From the NCBI RefSeq assembly GCF_003852715.1, contig NZ_RIAV01000001.1:248001-312000 (forward strand): DNA of 64,000 nucleotides, in the 5' to 3' direction. Under the pieces are notes generated by a model. The model did no database searches. It worked only from the letters and a program-made list of their open reading frames with translations, and was not told the origin of the DNA. This DNA comes from Ectobacillus antri. Lineage in GTDB: Bacteria; Bacillota; Bacilli; Bacillales; Bacillaceae_G. The translations under genes and the position numbers were made by a program. Shown here in pieces: positions 1 to 7,535 of the stretch; position 1 is the first letter of the stretch; each line of letters opens with the position of its first letter.

Positions 1-1
1 G

Positions 2-346
2 GGTACAAAGCCTATGGCATGGAGTAAGGAGGCATCTGCACGACATAAGGAGTTGGTTATGGGTAAAATGGTTACGCTTGTTTTTGATAAAGGAAATCAG
101 CAGGATCACTATGGTCGCTATCTCGCATATGTGTATGTGGATGGAAAGAGTGTAGGTGCACAGATGCTTCGCGAGGGTCTTGGGATTGTTCGCTATGTGG
201 AAACGGGCACAGATACATTATATAAGCAGTTTAAAGAAGCTGAGCAAGTAGCACGGGAGCAAAAGAAAGGTGTATGGAGTATTCCGGGTTATGTGAAGCA
301 AGGAAAGGGAAAAGAAGCCTACTATGATTTGAGAATGGCTTATTAG
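2..346 (+). CDS. Thermonuclease-family (SNase-like) nuclease, C-terminal part
   Basis: The reading frame is already open at the window edge (G-T-K-P before the first ATG at 14), so only the C-terminal half is visible. The protein shows the late SNase signature: D-x-x-GRYLAYVYVDGKSV, then a helix-rich tail with A-R-E-Q-K-K-G-VW. This matches the end of staphylococcal-nuclease-fold enzymes, which cut DNA/RNA with Ca2+ and are often secreted or membrane anchored. The N-terminal catalytic arginine/aspartate region and any signal peptide lie outside the window. The fold call is fairly secure; activity cannot be judged. Confidence 0.8.
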   Translation, partial: GTKPMAWSKEASARHKELVMGKMVTLVFDKGNQQDHYGRYLAYVYVDGKSVGAQMLREGLGIVRYVETGTDTLYKQFKEAEQVAREQKKGVWSIPGYVKQGKGKEAYYDLRMAY

Positions 347-456
347 ATAAGATGAAAGTTTAAGTAACATACAGATTTATATTGAAAATACAGAGGGTTT
401 ATTATATAATTTTGAAGATTTAAAATTATGAGTCATTAAAAAAGGGAGGGGTTCAC

Positions 457-546
457 ATGAAAATATATATCAAACGTTTGTTTTGTCGTCCCCTTTTCTA
501 TTTTAGGGCCAAAGCATTTTGCTTTGGTCCTTTTATTTATTGCTAA
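457..546 (+). CDS. Possible 29-aa leader peptide overlapping a terminator
   Basis: A 29-codon frame (MKIYIKRLFCRP...) starts 7 bases after a strong ribosome-binding site (AGGGAGGGG). Its second half is encoded by the hairpin and T-run of an intrinsic terminator (506-536). It could be a leader peptide of an attenuator or simply an open frame by chance. I know of no family for it. The good Shine-Dalgarno is the only support. Confidence 0.25.
   Translation: MKIYIKRLFCRPLFYFRAKAFCFGPFIYC
506..536 (+). terminator. Intrinsic terminator
   Basis: An 8-bp stem CCAAAGCA/TGCTTTGG, extended by G-C and G-T pairs, with a 3-base loop, is followed by TTTTATTTATT. It would end transcription coming from the nuclease gene or from a short leader starting near 440. 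Confidence 0.7.
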
Positions 547-547
547 T

Positions 548-676
548 CTTGTTGATAGGAGTGAAGGGGATGAGACTAAGTGAGTGCCCCGCAGGTGCAT
601 AACCCTGAGGAAGCTTCATGACTGCCTACAGATAGCGAATCCTCGTAATGTAAATGAACACAAACTTTAACAGAGC
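548..676. repeat. Degenerate copy of a Bacillus structured intergenic repeat
   Basis: This stretch resembles the better preserved element at 60850-61015. Shared order: TTGTTGAT, GATGAGACT, a GC-rich middle with GCAGGTGCATAACCCTGAGG (compare GTAGGCGCATAGCGCTGAGG), AGCGAA(T/C)CC, and the end AACTTTAACAGAG. Such elements with CCTGCGGG-type and GGAAAGCGAA motifs are common noncoding repeats in Bacillaceae. This copy is eroded and abuts the ribosome-binding site of the next gene. Confidence 0.6.
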
Positions 677-701
677 ATTTACTTCAAAGGAGGGAATTTT
701 G

Positions 702-1442
702 ATGAGAAAATACAAACGAGTTTTAATTAAACTGAGCGGCGGCGCGTTGGCAGATGAATTCGGCAACAGCTTTGGCACGGCAAATTTAGAGCATATCACG
801 GATGAGATTTTATCTCTTGTAGAAGAAGGTATAGAAATATCGGTTGTGATTGGCGGCGGCAATATTTTTCGCGGTAATTTAGCTCAAGAATGGGGTATCA
901 ATCGGGTAGAAGCCGATAATATTGGAACGCTCGGGACAATTATTAATAGTTTGATGCTAAGAGGGGTATTAACTGCTAAAACAGATAAAGAGGTAAGGGT
1001 CATGACGTCTGTTCCAACGCCGACTGTTGCTGAGCCGTATATTCGTTTGCGTGCTGTCCATCATTTGGAGAAAGGCTATATTGTCATCTTTGGCGGTGGG
1101 AACGGACAGCCATTTGTAACGACGGATTATCCGAGTGTACAGCGTGCAATTGAAACCGAGAGCGATGCTATTTTAGTCGCAAAGCAAGGTGTGGATGGCG
1201 TCTTCACTGCGGATCCAAAGCAAGATAGCAGTGCGAAAATGTATGAGCGATTGAATTATAATGATGTTGTACAAAACAATTTAAAAGCGATGGATCAATC
1301 CGCACTTTTGTTAGCAAGAGATTTTAATCTACCCGTACATGTGTTTAACTTCCTTGAAAAAGGTGCAATGAAGCGCATTTGTACCGGTGAAGCTATTGGT
1401 ACACTCATTCATGGTGGGCGAACAAAGGTTAAAGCTATGTAA
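702..1442 (+). CDS. UMP-kinase-like protein (PyrH family, probably a second copy)
   Basis: A 246-aa amino-acid-kinase-fold protein. It has KLSGGAL (residues 10-16; PyrH normally KLSGEAL), GGGNIFRG (51-58), VAEPYIRLRA, the TTD near 140 and VDGVFTADP (164-172), so the substrate and nucleotide sites look largely kept. UMP kinases phosphorylate UMP to UDP in the cytoplasm. The essential pyrH normally lies in the rpsB-tsf-frr cluster. Here there is no such neighbour and the gene stands alone behind a repeat, so a paralogue or acquired copy is likely. The start at ATG 702 is chosen over upstream in-frame codons because AAGGAGGG precedes it. Substrate preference is unknown. Confidence 0.75.
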   Translation: MRKYKRVLIKLSGGALADEFGNSFGTANLEHITDEILSLVEEGIEISVVIGGGNIFRGNLAQEWGINRVEADNIGTLGTIINSLMLRGVLTAKTDKEVRVMTSVPTPTVAEPYIRLRAVHHLEKGYIVIFGGGNGQPFVTTDYPSVQRAIETESDAILVAKQGVDGVFTADPKQDSSAKMYERLNYNDVVQNNLKAMDQSALLLARDFNLPVHVFNFLEKGAMKRICTGEAIGTLIHGGRTKVKAM

Positions 1443-1545
1443 ATTGTACAACAATCTGTAGTAAATTATTTCCAGGTGACAAGGAGATCTTTTTGGACGT
1501 AACGAATATCACAAAGAGATATCCAAACGTTGGGAGGAATGCGGT

Positions 1546-1746
1546 ATGACGTATCATTACTTTACATGCGAAGAAGTGAGACCCGGTGTATATGTGGGAC
1601 ACACTGCAATGGATTCCAAGTAAAACACCGCGCAAAACGGGGATAGAAGAAGGTCTTGGCTTAAACCGTTGGGGTATCACGGTACTAGATGATGAATCTG
1701 TTGAGAAAATAAGTAATATTTTATATTTATGGAGGATATTATTTAA
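1546..1746 (+). pseudogene. Unrecognised broken coding stretch
   Basis: A good ribosome-binding site (GGGAGG) precedes ATG 1546 and a 25-codon frame (MTYHYFTCEEVRPGVYVGHT...). After that the protein-like sequence appears to shift frame: another frame from about 1586 reads IPSKTPRKTGIEEGLGLNRW followed by GITVLDDESVEKISNIL. I suspect one short protein with one or two frameshifts, but I cannot name a family. The region lies between the UMP-kinase-like gene and an oxidoreductase fragment, in a zone of decay. Confidence 0.3.
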
Positions 1747-2049
1747 AATGTCCTCCCTCAACTTACACTTACTGGTGGTCTTATGTGGACAGAAGATGAG
1801 TTGGTGGAATACGAGCAACTGAAATTTCAACGAGAAGATGCGATGAAGGTAATGGAAAGTGGTGTTCCTTTGATTGCAATTGGACGAGAGTTAATCATTG
1901 ACCCGGACTGGGTAGAAAAGGTTCAGAACGGACGAGAGGATGAAATTGAAACAAAGCTGGATTTACGTGCACAGGAACGTCTTGTTGTACCTACGCCTCT
2001 TTGGCAAGCAATTGTAAGCCGACCGGACTGGTTTCCAGTTGCGGAATAA
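1747..2049 (+). pseudogene. C-terminal fragment of an NADH:flavin oxidoreductase (old yellow enzyme family)
   Basis: The open frame runs from about 1747 through ATG 1783. It reads LTLTGGLMWTEDELVEYEQ, then SGVPLIAIGRELIIDPDW and VEKVQNGREDEIETKLDL. This is the end of the TIM barrel of OYE/YqjM-like enzymes, with the phosphate-binding G-G and GRELI...DPDW segments. Full enzymes have about 340-370 residues, so some three quarters is missing and no catalytic N-terminal part is nearby. A non-functional remnant is the best reading. Confidence 0.75.
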
Positions 2050-2088
2050 AAACAGGCGACTCTATTAGAAGTCGCCTGTTTTTTATCA
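2049..2088. terminator. Bidirectional terminator
   Basis: Perfect stem ACAGGCGACT/AGTCGCCTGT with a short loop and T-run on the + strand; the A-run before it gives a T-run on the - strand. It separates the oxidoreductase fragment from the convergent DinB-family gene. Confidence 0.85.
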
Positions 2089-2547
2089 GCGTTTTACAAA
2101 CAAAGGAAGCTCTGTATGTCCCATTGCTCGAACATATACAAAAAGATTGCCTTTATGATGGATCTCGTGTTCGTATGCCATTTGTAACACATGTGCACCA
2201 GGTAGGTTTGCACCGAACACGCGCGTCAAGTCAATAACGCGATCAAAATCTTCTTCCGTTAAAGACTCTAATAGAGAAATTGTTTCGCTTGTATACTTAT
2301 CTGCAAGCTTTACAAGATTGGTTTCTGTATCTTCAATTGGTGCCATTAGCGGTGAAACATCACCTGCTTTTACAACCGTAGCAAATTTATAAAAAGACGT
2401 GAGCATATGTGTGACAAGCTGTTCTGCCGTCATAGAAGTTTCTGTAGGTTTAAAGTCGTAGTTACCTTGCTCAATTTTGTTGATTAAATCAATAGTTACG
2501 TTGCGGTGTGTCAAAAAGTTATGAATGAATTGCGATGCGCGATTCAT
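2086..2547 (-). CDS. DinB-family (YfiT/DinB four-helix) protein
   Basis: A 153-aa protein with the DinB fold pattern: a metal-ligand histidine at residue 47 (LVTHMLTSF) and the second motif with His127 and His130/131 (MAYEHEIHHKGN). DinB-superfamily proteins are small bundles that often bind a divalent metal; many act as thiol-dependent transferases with bacillithiol and some are DNA-damage induced. Length is typical. It is a single gene read toward the shared terminator. The exact substrate cannot be predicted. Confidence 0.85.
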   Translation of the reverse strand: MNRASQFIHNFLTHRNVTIDLINKIEQGNYDFKPTETSMTAEQLVTHMLTSFYKFATVVKAGDVSPLMAPIEDTETNLVKLADKYTSETISLLESLTEEDFDRVIDLTRVFGANLPGAHVLQMAYEHEIHHKGNLFVYVRAMGHTELPLFVKR

Positions 2548-2705
2548 AGTAATGCCTCCCTTTTACAAAAAGTATGTAGCTTACCTTTATGAATATATCG
2601 GATTGTGAGCTAAAAAGCTAGTGAAAACAATTAAGATATATATTTGAGTTTGTTAAATAGTTTTAGTCTTTTTAAGTCTAGTCGGAAAAAAAGGATGGGG
2701 TTAAG

Positions 2706-3575
2706 ATGAATGATTTTGTGATGATAGAAATAGATAATCAAAGATTTGCGTTACGTGAGCATCATGATTTTCAGTGGCTGGCACAGTTTGGAACCGTTTT
2801 CGCTGTATTTGCAGAACAAGATTCAGGGAATCTTTGTTTTGGTGTGACGAAGAATGGTGCCAAGCAGTTTGTGAAGTATGCTGGCGCCAAAACGGTGGTT
2901 TATGAGGGGAAACCAGCAGATGCAGTGGAAAGATTGAAGCAAGCCGTTTTGCGATACGAAGTATTACAGCATCCTCACTTGGTAACGCTACAGGATCACT
3001 TTTCAACTGAATACGGTTATGCTGCTATCTTTGATTGGTTTTCTGGAGAGTCGTTACATATGCCTCGTTCGTTTCTGGGTGAAAGTAAATATATGGAACC
3101 GAGATCGCCGTTTTATCGATATCGCAAGTTATCAGTGTCACAACGTCTTGCTTCCTTACACGCTTTATTTTCTTTTCATGTGCATGTTGAAGCAAAGGAT
3201 TATGTGGCAATTGATTTTTATGATGGGAGCATATTGTACAGCTTTGATAATCACATCACAAAAATGTGTGATATTGATTTGTACAGTCCTAAGCCATATG
3301 TGAATACAGTGGGGAGAATGTGGGGCTCATCACGCTTTATGGCACCGGAAGAATTTACCTTAGGTGCGCCCATTGATGAAAAAACCAATGTCTTCGCTAT
3401 GGGGGCTACAGCATTCGTGTTGTTAGGCGGAGGTCTAAATCGTTCATTTACATATTGGGAGGCAAACGAAAATTTGTATGAAGTTGCAAGAAAAGCAATA
3501 CAAGAGAAAAGGGAAGAGCGATATACTTCAGTGAAAGCTTTTTTTCAAGCATGGTGTGAAGCAGGCGGAGAGTGA
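2706..3575 (+). CDS. Protein-kinase-like protein (YbdM-like)
   Basis: A 289-aa cytoplasmic protein with a diverged Ser/Thr kinase fold. Visible: probable ATP lysine K57 (KQFVKYAG), a glutamate in RYEVLQHPHLV (about 85), a catalytic-loop equivalent VAIDFYDGSILY (167-178; the HRD histidine is absent and the usual Asn is Ser), CDID in place of DFG (188-191), and a clear activation-segment end GSSRFMAPEE (207-216). The catalytic Asp is present, so weak or altered activity is possible. It is monocistronic between its own ribosome-binding site (GGATGGGG, 2694-2701) and a terminator. Similar proteins exist in Bacillus; their targets are not known to me. Confidence 0.75.
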   Translation: MNDFVMIEIDNQRFALREHHDFQWLAQFGTVFAVFAEQDSGNLCFGVTKNGAKQFVKYAGAKTVVYEGKPADAVERLKQAVLRYEVLQHPHLVTLQDHFSTEYGYAAIFDWFSGESLHMPRSFLGESKYMEPRSPFYRYRKLSVSQRLASLHALFSFHVHVEAKDYVAIDFYDGSILYSFDNHITKMCDIDLYSPKPYVNTVGRMWGSSRFMAPEEFTLGAPIDEKTNVFAMGATAFVLLGGGLNRSFTYWEANENLYEVARKAIQEKREERYTSVKAFFQAWCEAGGE

Positions 3576-3594
3576 GGATCTCCGCTTTTTTGTC
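3562..3594 (+). terminator. Intrinsic terminator
   Basis: Stem GCGGAGA/TCTCCGC followed by TTTTTT; it overlaps the stop region of the kinase-like gene. Confidence 0.8.
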
Positions 3595-3752
3595 ATTTTG
3601 CAATATTTTTTTATTAGAATAAGTGCTCCTGCATTATACTTACCACTGTGCTGTGGGGAGTATATTTGGGGTATTAGTTGTCTAAAGATAGCATGGTTAA
3701 AAAAATGCCCCATATACTAATAAGGACACGCTGAACGGAAAGGAATGAGAAA

Positions 3753-4181
3753 ATGAATTATGGTATATCCGGTATACCTATACTATCTATTGTAATTGTA
3801 GTCAGTTTATTTTCTGTCTTGCTTGGTTACTTGTTATTTGCATTTAAAAAAGAAAAAGAAGAGATTGATGGACAAATCAAGAGAAAAAGCGAGCGACTGA
3901 CACATTTACAGGTGGAAAAGAAAAAGCTAGGCGATATGAGCTTATTAGTAGAATCAATTAATGCATCTGGAGGTAATACACAAAAACTAGATAACCGACT
4001 TGTAGAGATTGAAGAAGAAGCAGAGCGATTACAAGCGGACATTAAATGTTTAAAAGAAGAGTGGACAGGAAAGGGAAAGATGCAAAAACGACTAGAGCAA
4101 TTTACAAAGTGGGGATTTCGTGGTGTATTCTGTGTTTTTTTTCTTGTGACAGTATGGCGTTTGTTTATACTGTTTGTATAA
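3753..4181 (+). CDS. Small two-helix membrane protein with coiled coil
   Basis: 142 aa. A hydrophobic helix at residues 8-30 (PILSIVIVVSLFSVLLGYLL) is followed by a highly charged heptad-rich stretch (about 32-115, KEKEEIDGQIKRKSERL...EEEAERLQADI) and a second membrane helix at the C-terminus. The likely topology is a cytoplasmic or external coiled coil tethered at both ends. No family recognised. It has its own terminator and no operon partner. Confidence 0.65.
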   Translation: MNYGISGIPILSIVIVVSLFSVLLGYLLFAFKKEKEEIDGQIKRKSERLTHLQVEKKKLGDMSLLVESINASGGNTQKLDNRLVEIEEEAERLQADIKCLKEEWTGKGKMQKRLEQFTKWGFRGVFCVFFLVTVWRLFILFV

Positions 4182-4182
4182 A

Positions 4183-4219
4183 AAGTAAAAGAGTTACAAT
4201 TTCAAGATGTAACTCTTTA
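4183..4219 (+). terminator. Intrinsic terminator
   Basis: Stem AGAGTTACA/TGTAACTCT with a short loop, followed by a brief T-rich tail; it lies directly after the coiled-coil membrane protein gene. Confidence 0.6.
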
Positions 4220-4224
4220 TCTGA

Positions 4225-4625
4225 ACTTTTCCCCAATTGTATCGTTCTTTTGCCCTTTCTTTGAAGGAAGGGCTTTCTTGAAAAACCTGTTGTTCTTGAT
4301 GTTCTGTCGACTTAATGGTGACGGAATATGTTTTACTCTTAGTCCCTTCTTTGTAACATCCTGTTTAAAGCGGACACACTTTACACTTTTCAATATCAAA
4401 GTAATAGGCCTGACTCTAGTTCGGATTCGTTTTCTTTGTTCCGGTTCGCGCCTTGCGAACCGCCATATGCCCAGTCGGAAACACATACACTGCATCTTTG
4501 TTAACTACAAGCTCTTTTATCTGGCGAAGTATATTGTCTTTAGGTACTACAATATCATAGATAAAAAAATAGGGACTGGATTGAAGGCTTTGCGTTTTTA
4601 CTTTTTCAGTGGCCTCATTCACCAA
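4225..4625 (-). pseudogene. IS1182-type transposase remnant (C-terminal part)
   Basis: On the - strand one frame reads ...KVKTQSLQ...PKDNILRQIKELVVNKD and VFPTGHMAVRKARTG; after a frameshift another frame continues CKVCPL, a stop, TGCYKEGTKSKTYSVTIKST and EHQEQQVF. The paired cysteines and TGCYKEGTKSKTYSV match the zinc-ribbon-like tail of IS1182-family DDE transposases. At least one frameshift and one stop are present and the catalytic domain is missing, so this is a dead fragment. Confidence 0.7.
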
Positions 4626-4882
4626 TCCCCCTTTTTATGGAATTATTGCAAGTTATCTGTTAAAGTATGAAACAAGCGTTCAATCTGATTTCGTAGATTG
4701 AAAATGGTTGCCCCCATCGCTGTTTGTAAGAAATCTGACATCACACGGCCGTATCCATTTTTGCTTCAGCCCTTCCTTTCTAACGGGTTAATCATGGGGG
4801 TATTATCTCTATAGGATTGGAAAGAACGGTGAATTGGCAGCTTTATGAGCAAATAGAGAACTAAATAGCAAGAGCTCCATGG
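4626..4882. other. Decayed noncoding stretch
   Basis: On the - strand, 4643-4757 holds a 37-codon open fragment without a start (SKNGYGRVMSDFLQTAMGAT, then IFNLRNQIERLFHTLTDNL), which looks like the end of an unknown protein. On the + strand around 4812-4862 another fragment (GLERTVNWQLYEQIEN) ends in a stop. I recognise neither; both look like leftovers around the dead transposase. Confidence 0.3.
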
Positions 4883-4926
4883 AACAAACTGGACGAATCT
4901 AATTCGCCCAGTTTGTTTTTATATTT
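4883..4926 (+). terminator. Intrinsic terminator
   Basis: Stem AAACTGGaCGAA/TTCGcCCAGTTT with a 5-base loop, followed by GTTTTTATATTTT. Confidence 0.75.
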
Positions 4927-5040
4927 TATAAAAGATTCTTTAATTCGCAATATATAAAAATGATTTGTATGATAATTTGTGGGGAGTTCTAAACAAAGGG
5001 GGATTTTGATGAGGTGGAAGAATAAGGGGTTCGTGCGAAG

Positions 5041-5334
5041 CGGAATGATAACCTTGTTTTGTGGGGAGCTTTTTGTTCTGTTTAATTAGGTCTTATGTTA
5101 GGATGCCTAACAACAGCTGCAGCGTTTTTCGGTATTGTCATGAACTTTAGTTTTTTACTTGCTGGCACTATATCTCATAATCCAACTGACATTTTAATGG
5201 GCTTTATCATCCTTGCTGCTGGTTATAATGCAGGTCGCTATGGATTAGATTATTATGTACTACCGTTAATTCAAAAAGTTTTTAAAAAAGATAAGGTAGT
5301 TCGACAAAGAAAAGAAAGCTTAAATGGCGTTTAA
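5041..5334 (+). pseudogene. DoxX-family membrane protein, C-terminal remnant
   Basis: From ATG 5095 the frame reads MLGCLTTAAAFFGIVMNFSF and LLAGTISHNP...AAGYNAGRYGLDYYVLPLI, the last two membrane helices of DoxX proteins (small integral membrane proteins of the terminal oxidase/thiosulfate:quinone type). The same frame upstream still reads LWGAFCSV, a stop, then LGL, which aligns with the PWGEFLVGLGL expected there. A nonsense change and loss of the N-terminal half have therefore broken the gene. Confidence 0.7.
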
Positions 5335-5351
5335 TCAGGTGATAGATCTTC

Positions 5352-5398
5352 TTACAAAATGCGTTTTCTCATTTATGAGGAAGCACATTTTTTGTTTA
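5352..5398 (+). terminator. Probable terminator
   Basis: Imperfect stem AAAATGCGTTTTCTCAT/ATGAGGAAGCACATTTT followed by TTTGTTTATTTG, after the DoxX remnant. Confidence 0.55.
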
Positions 5399-5448
5399 TT
5401 TGTATAAAGATTTTGTATGTGTTAGCAAAAAATTGTATGGGTGTAAAA

Positions 5449-5497
5449 AAACACCCTCATGAATTCTGAACTAACAGAAGTTATGAGAGTGTTTTAA
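5449..5497. terminator. Probable terminator hairpin
   Basis: A long interrupted stem (ACACCCTCAT...TTCTG / CAGAA...ATGAGAGTGT) with A/T runs on both sides, just outside the left end of the island. Confidence 0.5.
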
Positions 5498-5560
5498 TCA
5501 AGGCGCAATTAATATACAAAGAGAGTTTTAATTGAGATGTTGTAGAACAATGCGTGTATA

Positions 5561-5608
5561 AAAGTATGGAGCATAGGGGGCTCGAACCCCTGACCTCTAC
5601 GCTGCCAG
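5561..5608. repeat. attL-like site: 48-bp copy of the tRNA-Ala 3' part
   Basis: These 48 bases are identical to 19543-19590, which includes the 3' half of the tRNA-Ala gene (T arm, variable loop and half of the anticodon arm) plus its 3' flank. After position 5608 the similarity stops abruptly. A tRNA 3'-end duplication with an integrase at the other end is the classic footprint of site-specific integration by a tyrosine recombinase. Confidence 0.9.
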
Positions 5609-6045
5609 AATAACAGGTGCATGTTCAATGCTATAAAATATGTTTAAATGCGTATAATGGAATTCAATAAACCCTTGGTACATCAGTGTTTGGAAGAGAC
5701 GTGTTTACTAATTACGTTAAATAAAGTAAATTAAGAAAAATATGTCTGTGCACATTTTGTGCAGATTTTATGTGTAAGCATGTGGTCGATTTAATTGTTT
5801 CATCATGCATCGCCTTTCCCTAGGTTTGTCTTAGGTCCAGCTCATAAATTTCATTATTAGTTCTATATAAGGAGAGCGCTGCTTTCCATATAAAATTCTA
5901 TTTCCACTATGTACTAATCAAAACGAAGGTTTTTAGCTGCTTTATCTAGAAATAGGTTAACATTAATCTATACGACAAGAGAAAGAAATATCAATTAGAA
6001 CGGAACAAGAAATAAATGAAATATTAAGAAGCGAGGGAGAAAGAG
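5609..6045. other. Noncoding left end of the island
   Basis: AT-rich, with no credible gene. The only thing I note is GTGCACATTTTGTGCAGATT at 5750-5769, nearly the same as a segment just behind the integrase stop (19439-19458); these may be integrase arm sites. Confidence 0.5.
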
Positions 6046-6183
6046 ATGGAAAAAGATAATAAAGATGCAAACCTAAAAAAACATGAGGAAGACAAGACAG
6101 TTCCTAATAAGGAAATTGAAGAGATTTTTCGTAGGATTATTGCCGAGCACGGTGAGGCATTAAAAATGCTAGGTAAGAGCTAG
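6046..6183 (+). CDS. Small charged protein, 45 aa
   Basis: MEKDNKDANLKKHEED...EIEEIFRRIIAEHGEALKML, preceded by GCGAGGGAGAAAGAG as ribosome-binding site. It is hydrophilic, with a predicted amphipathic helix in the second half, and has no membrane segment or signal peptide. It lies 130 bp before the TPR protein gene in the same direction. No family recognised; it could be a regulator or partner of the TPR protein, but this is only inferred from position. Confidence 0.45.
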   Translation: MEKDNKDANLKKHEEDKTVPNKEIEEIFRRIIAEHGEALKMLGKS

Positions 6184-6313
6184 TGATTAAATAGGTTTTA
6201 GTTAATAGTATTCTCGAAGTTTAAATACCGGTGAATTTATCTAAAGCAATACTAATTATTATGTTTTTTGATGCAATATATAATAGCTAGACGGATACAA
6301 AGGGGAAGAAAGT

Positions 6314-6838
6314 ATGGATAAATACAGGAAATATATTGCGAAGATTCAGGACTTTTATAATAATGAGGAGTATGCAAAAGCTGTGCGACTTTGCTGTAAA
6401 TTAATAAAAGAATATCCCAATTACCCTGACGCATATTTTGAACGCGCGATGGCACGTTTGAAACAAGATAAGGATAAGCAAGCTTTTCTAGATTTTGAAA
6501 AAGTATTAGAACTAGATCCTCATTATCCTGGAGCAAAAGAAGAGAAGGGCGACGTATTAGCATCAGCAGCACTTAATCTAACAAGAAGCAAAATAAAAGG
6601 ACTAAGTTATTTACAGCATAAGATTAGGGTTAACACATTAAATACAGAAAAGCAATTCACGCTATGTACAGAACAACAATTTCCAGATCAAGAGCTCCAC
6701 GAGTTATTTGAACAGTACAGTAAAAGAGCTCATGCTGTTCACGATGAATATTTGCCGTACAAAGGGAAGAAGCAATTATGGAATATGTTGATGAACGATA
6801 AGAGTGAGAAAGGTTGGAAGTTTAAAAATGAGCAATGA
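6314..6838 (+). CDS. Tetratricopeptide-repeat protein
   Basis: 174 aa. Two TPR units are clear in the first 75 residues: YNNEEYAKAVRLCCKLIKEY, then PNYPDAYFERAMARLKQDKD and KQAFLDFEKVLELDPHYPGA. The rest is mostly helical and charged, without a DNA-binding or phosphatase motif. TPR arrays mediate protein-protein contacts; this protein is too short to be a Rap or PlcR-type regulator. It has a GGGGAAGAAAGT ribosome-binding site. Island cargo of unknown function. Confidence 0.65.
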   Translation: MDKYRKYIAKIQDFYNNEEYAKAVRLCCKLIKEYPNYPDAYFERAMARLKQDKDKQAFLDFEKVLELDPHYPGAKEEKGDVLASAALNLTRSKIKGLSYLQHKIRVNTLNTEKQFTLCTEQQFPDQELHELFEQYSKRAHAVHDEYLPYKGKKQLWNMLMNDKSEKGWKFKNEQ

Positions 6839-6878
6839 TGAATTAAACCAAATAAAAGTAAGGTTTTTTCATAAATTG

Positions 6879-7505
6879 TAGTTATTGTAAATGGACTAGT
6901 AGACCTTATAATGGTTGTTTCATCAGATGTTGAAGACGCTATTATGGGATTAGAACAGATGGCAAGAACTGCTACATTTAATTATTGCCACACAACGTGC
7001 TTCTGTTGATGTAATTATGGGTGTAAATATTCCTTCTCGTATCGCATTTGCGGTATTTTCACAGACTGGTTCAAGAACAATATTGGATTCTTCTGGTGCT
7101 GAGAAGTTGCTTGGAAGGGGAGATATGTTATTTATGCCCGCGGGCTCTTCTAGGCCAACACGAGTGCAAGGTGCCTTTTTATCAGACGACGAAGTAAACC
7201 GAGTTGTTTCTCATGTCATTTCACAGCAAAAAGCGAACTACCAAGAAGAGATGATGAATTTGGAGGCCCATGTAAAAAAAGAAGAAAAGCAATCTGCTAA
7301 AGATGACTTATATGAGGAAGTCGTTGCATTTGTTATTCAAGCACAAAGTGCATCTACTTCTTCGTTGCAGCGTAAGTTTAGAATCGGCTATGCACGCGCA
7401 TCGAGACTTATTGACACATTGGAGGCAGATGGGGTAATTGGCCCTTACGAGGGAAGTAAGCCAAGAAAAGTATTACTAAAAGATGTAAAGCAAAAAACAT
7501 CCTAA
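6879..7505 (+). pseudogene. DNA translocase FtsK/SpoIIIE, C-terminal remnant
   Basis: The first piece reads VVIVNGLVDLIMVVSSDVED, then [12 protein letters not shown] (expected VVIVDELADLMMVAS...RLAQMARAA). A small deletion near 6985 shifts the frame to [20 protein letters not shown]. From there the frame is open to 7505: [51 protein letters not shown], and a complete winged-helix gamma domain (about 60 residues; [18 protein letters not shown]) that in intact proteins reads KOPS/SRS sites. Walker A is missing. The match is closer to SpoIIIE than to SftA by the [14 protein letters not shown] segment. It is a non-functional fragment inside the island. Confidence 0.85.
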
Positions 7506-7535
7506 GAGGCGCGACTATGCGTCTTTTTTTATTAT
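7505..7535 (+). terminator. Weak terminator
   Basis: Short stem AGGCGC...GCGTCT followed by TTTTTTTATT, directly after the translocase fragment. Confidence 0.45.

Noticed and set aside
1435-1830. 131-codon open frame on the - strand.
   Set aside because: No ribosome-binding site and composition unlike protein; the + strand carries the oxidoreductase fragment across part of it.
4278-4670. Long open frame on the + strand in the 4.3-4.7 kb region.
   Set aside because: The opposite strand holds recognisable transposase sequence; the + frame is its shadow and has no ribosome-binding site.
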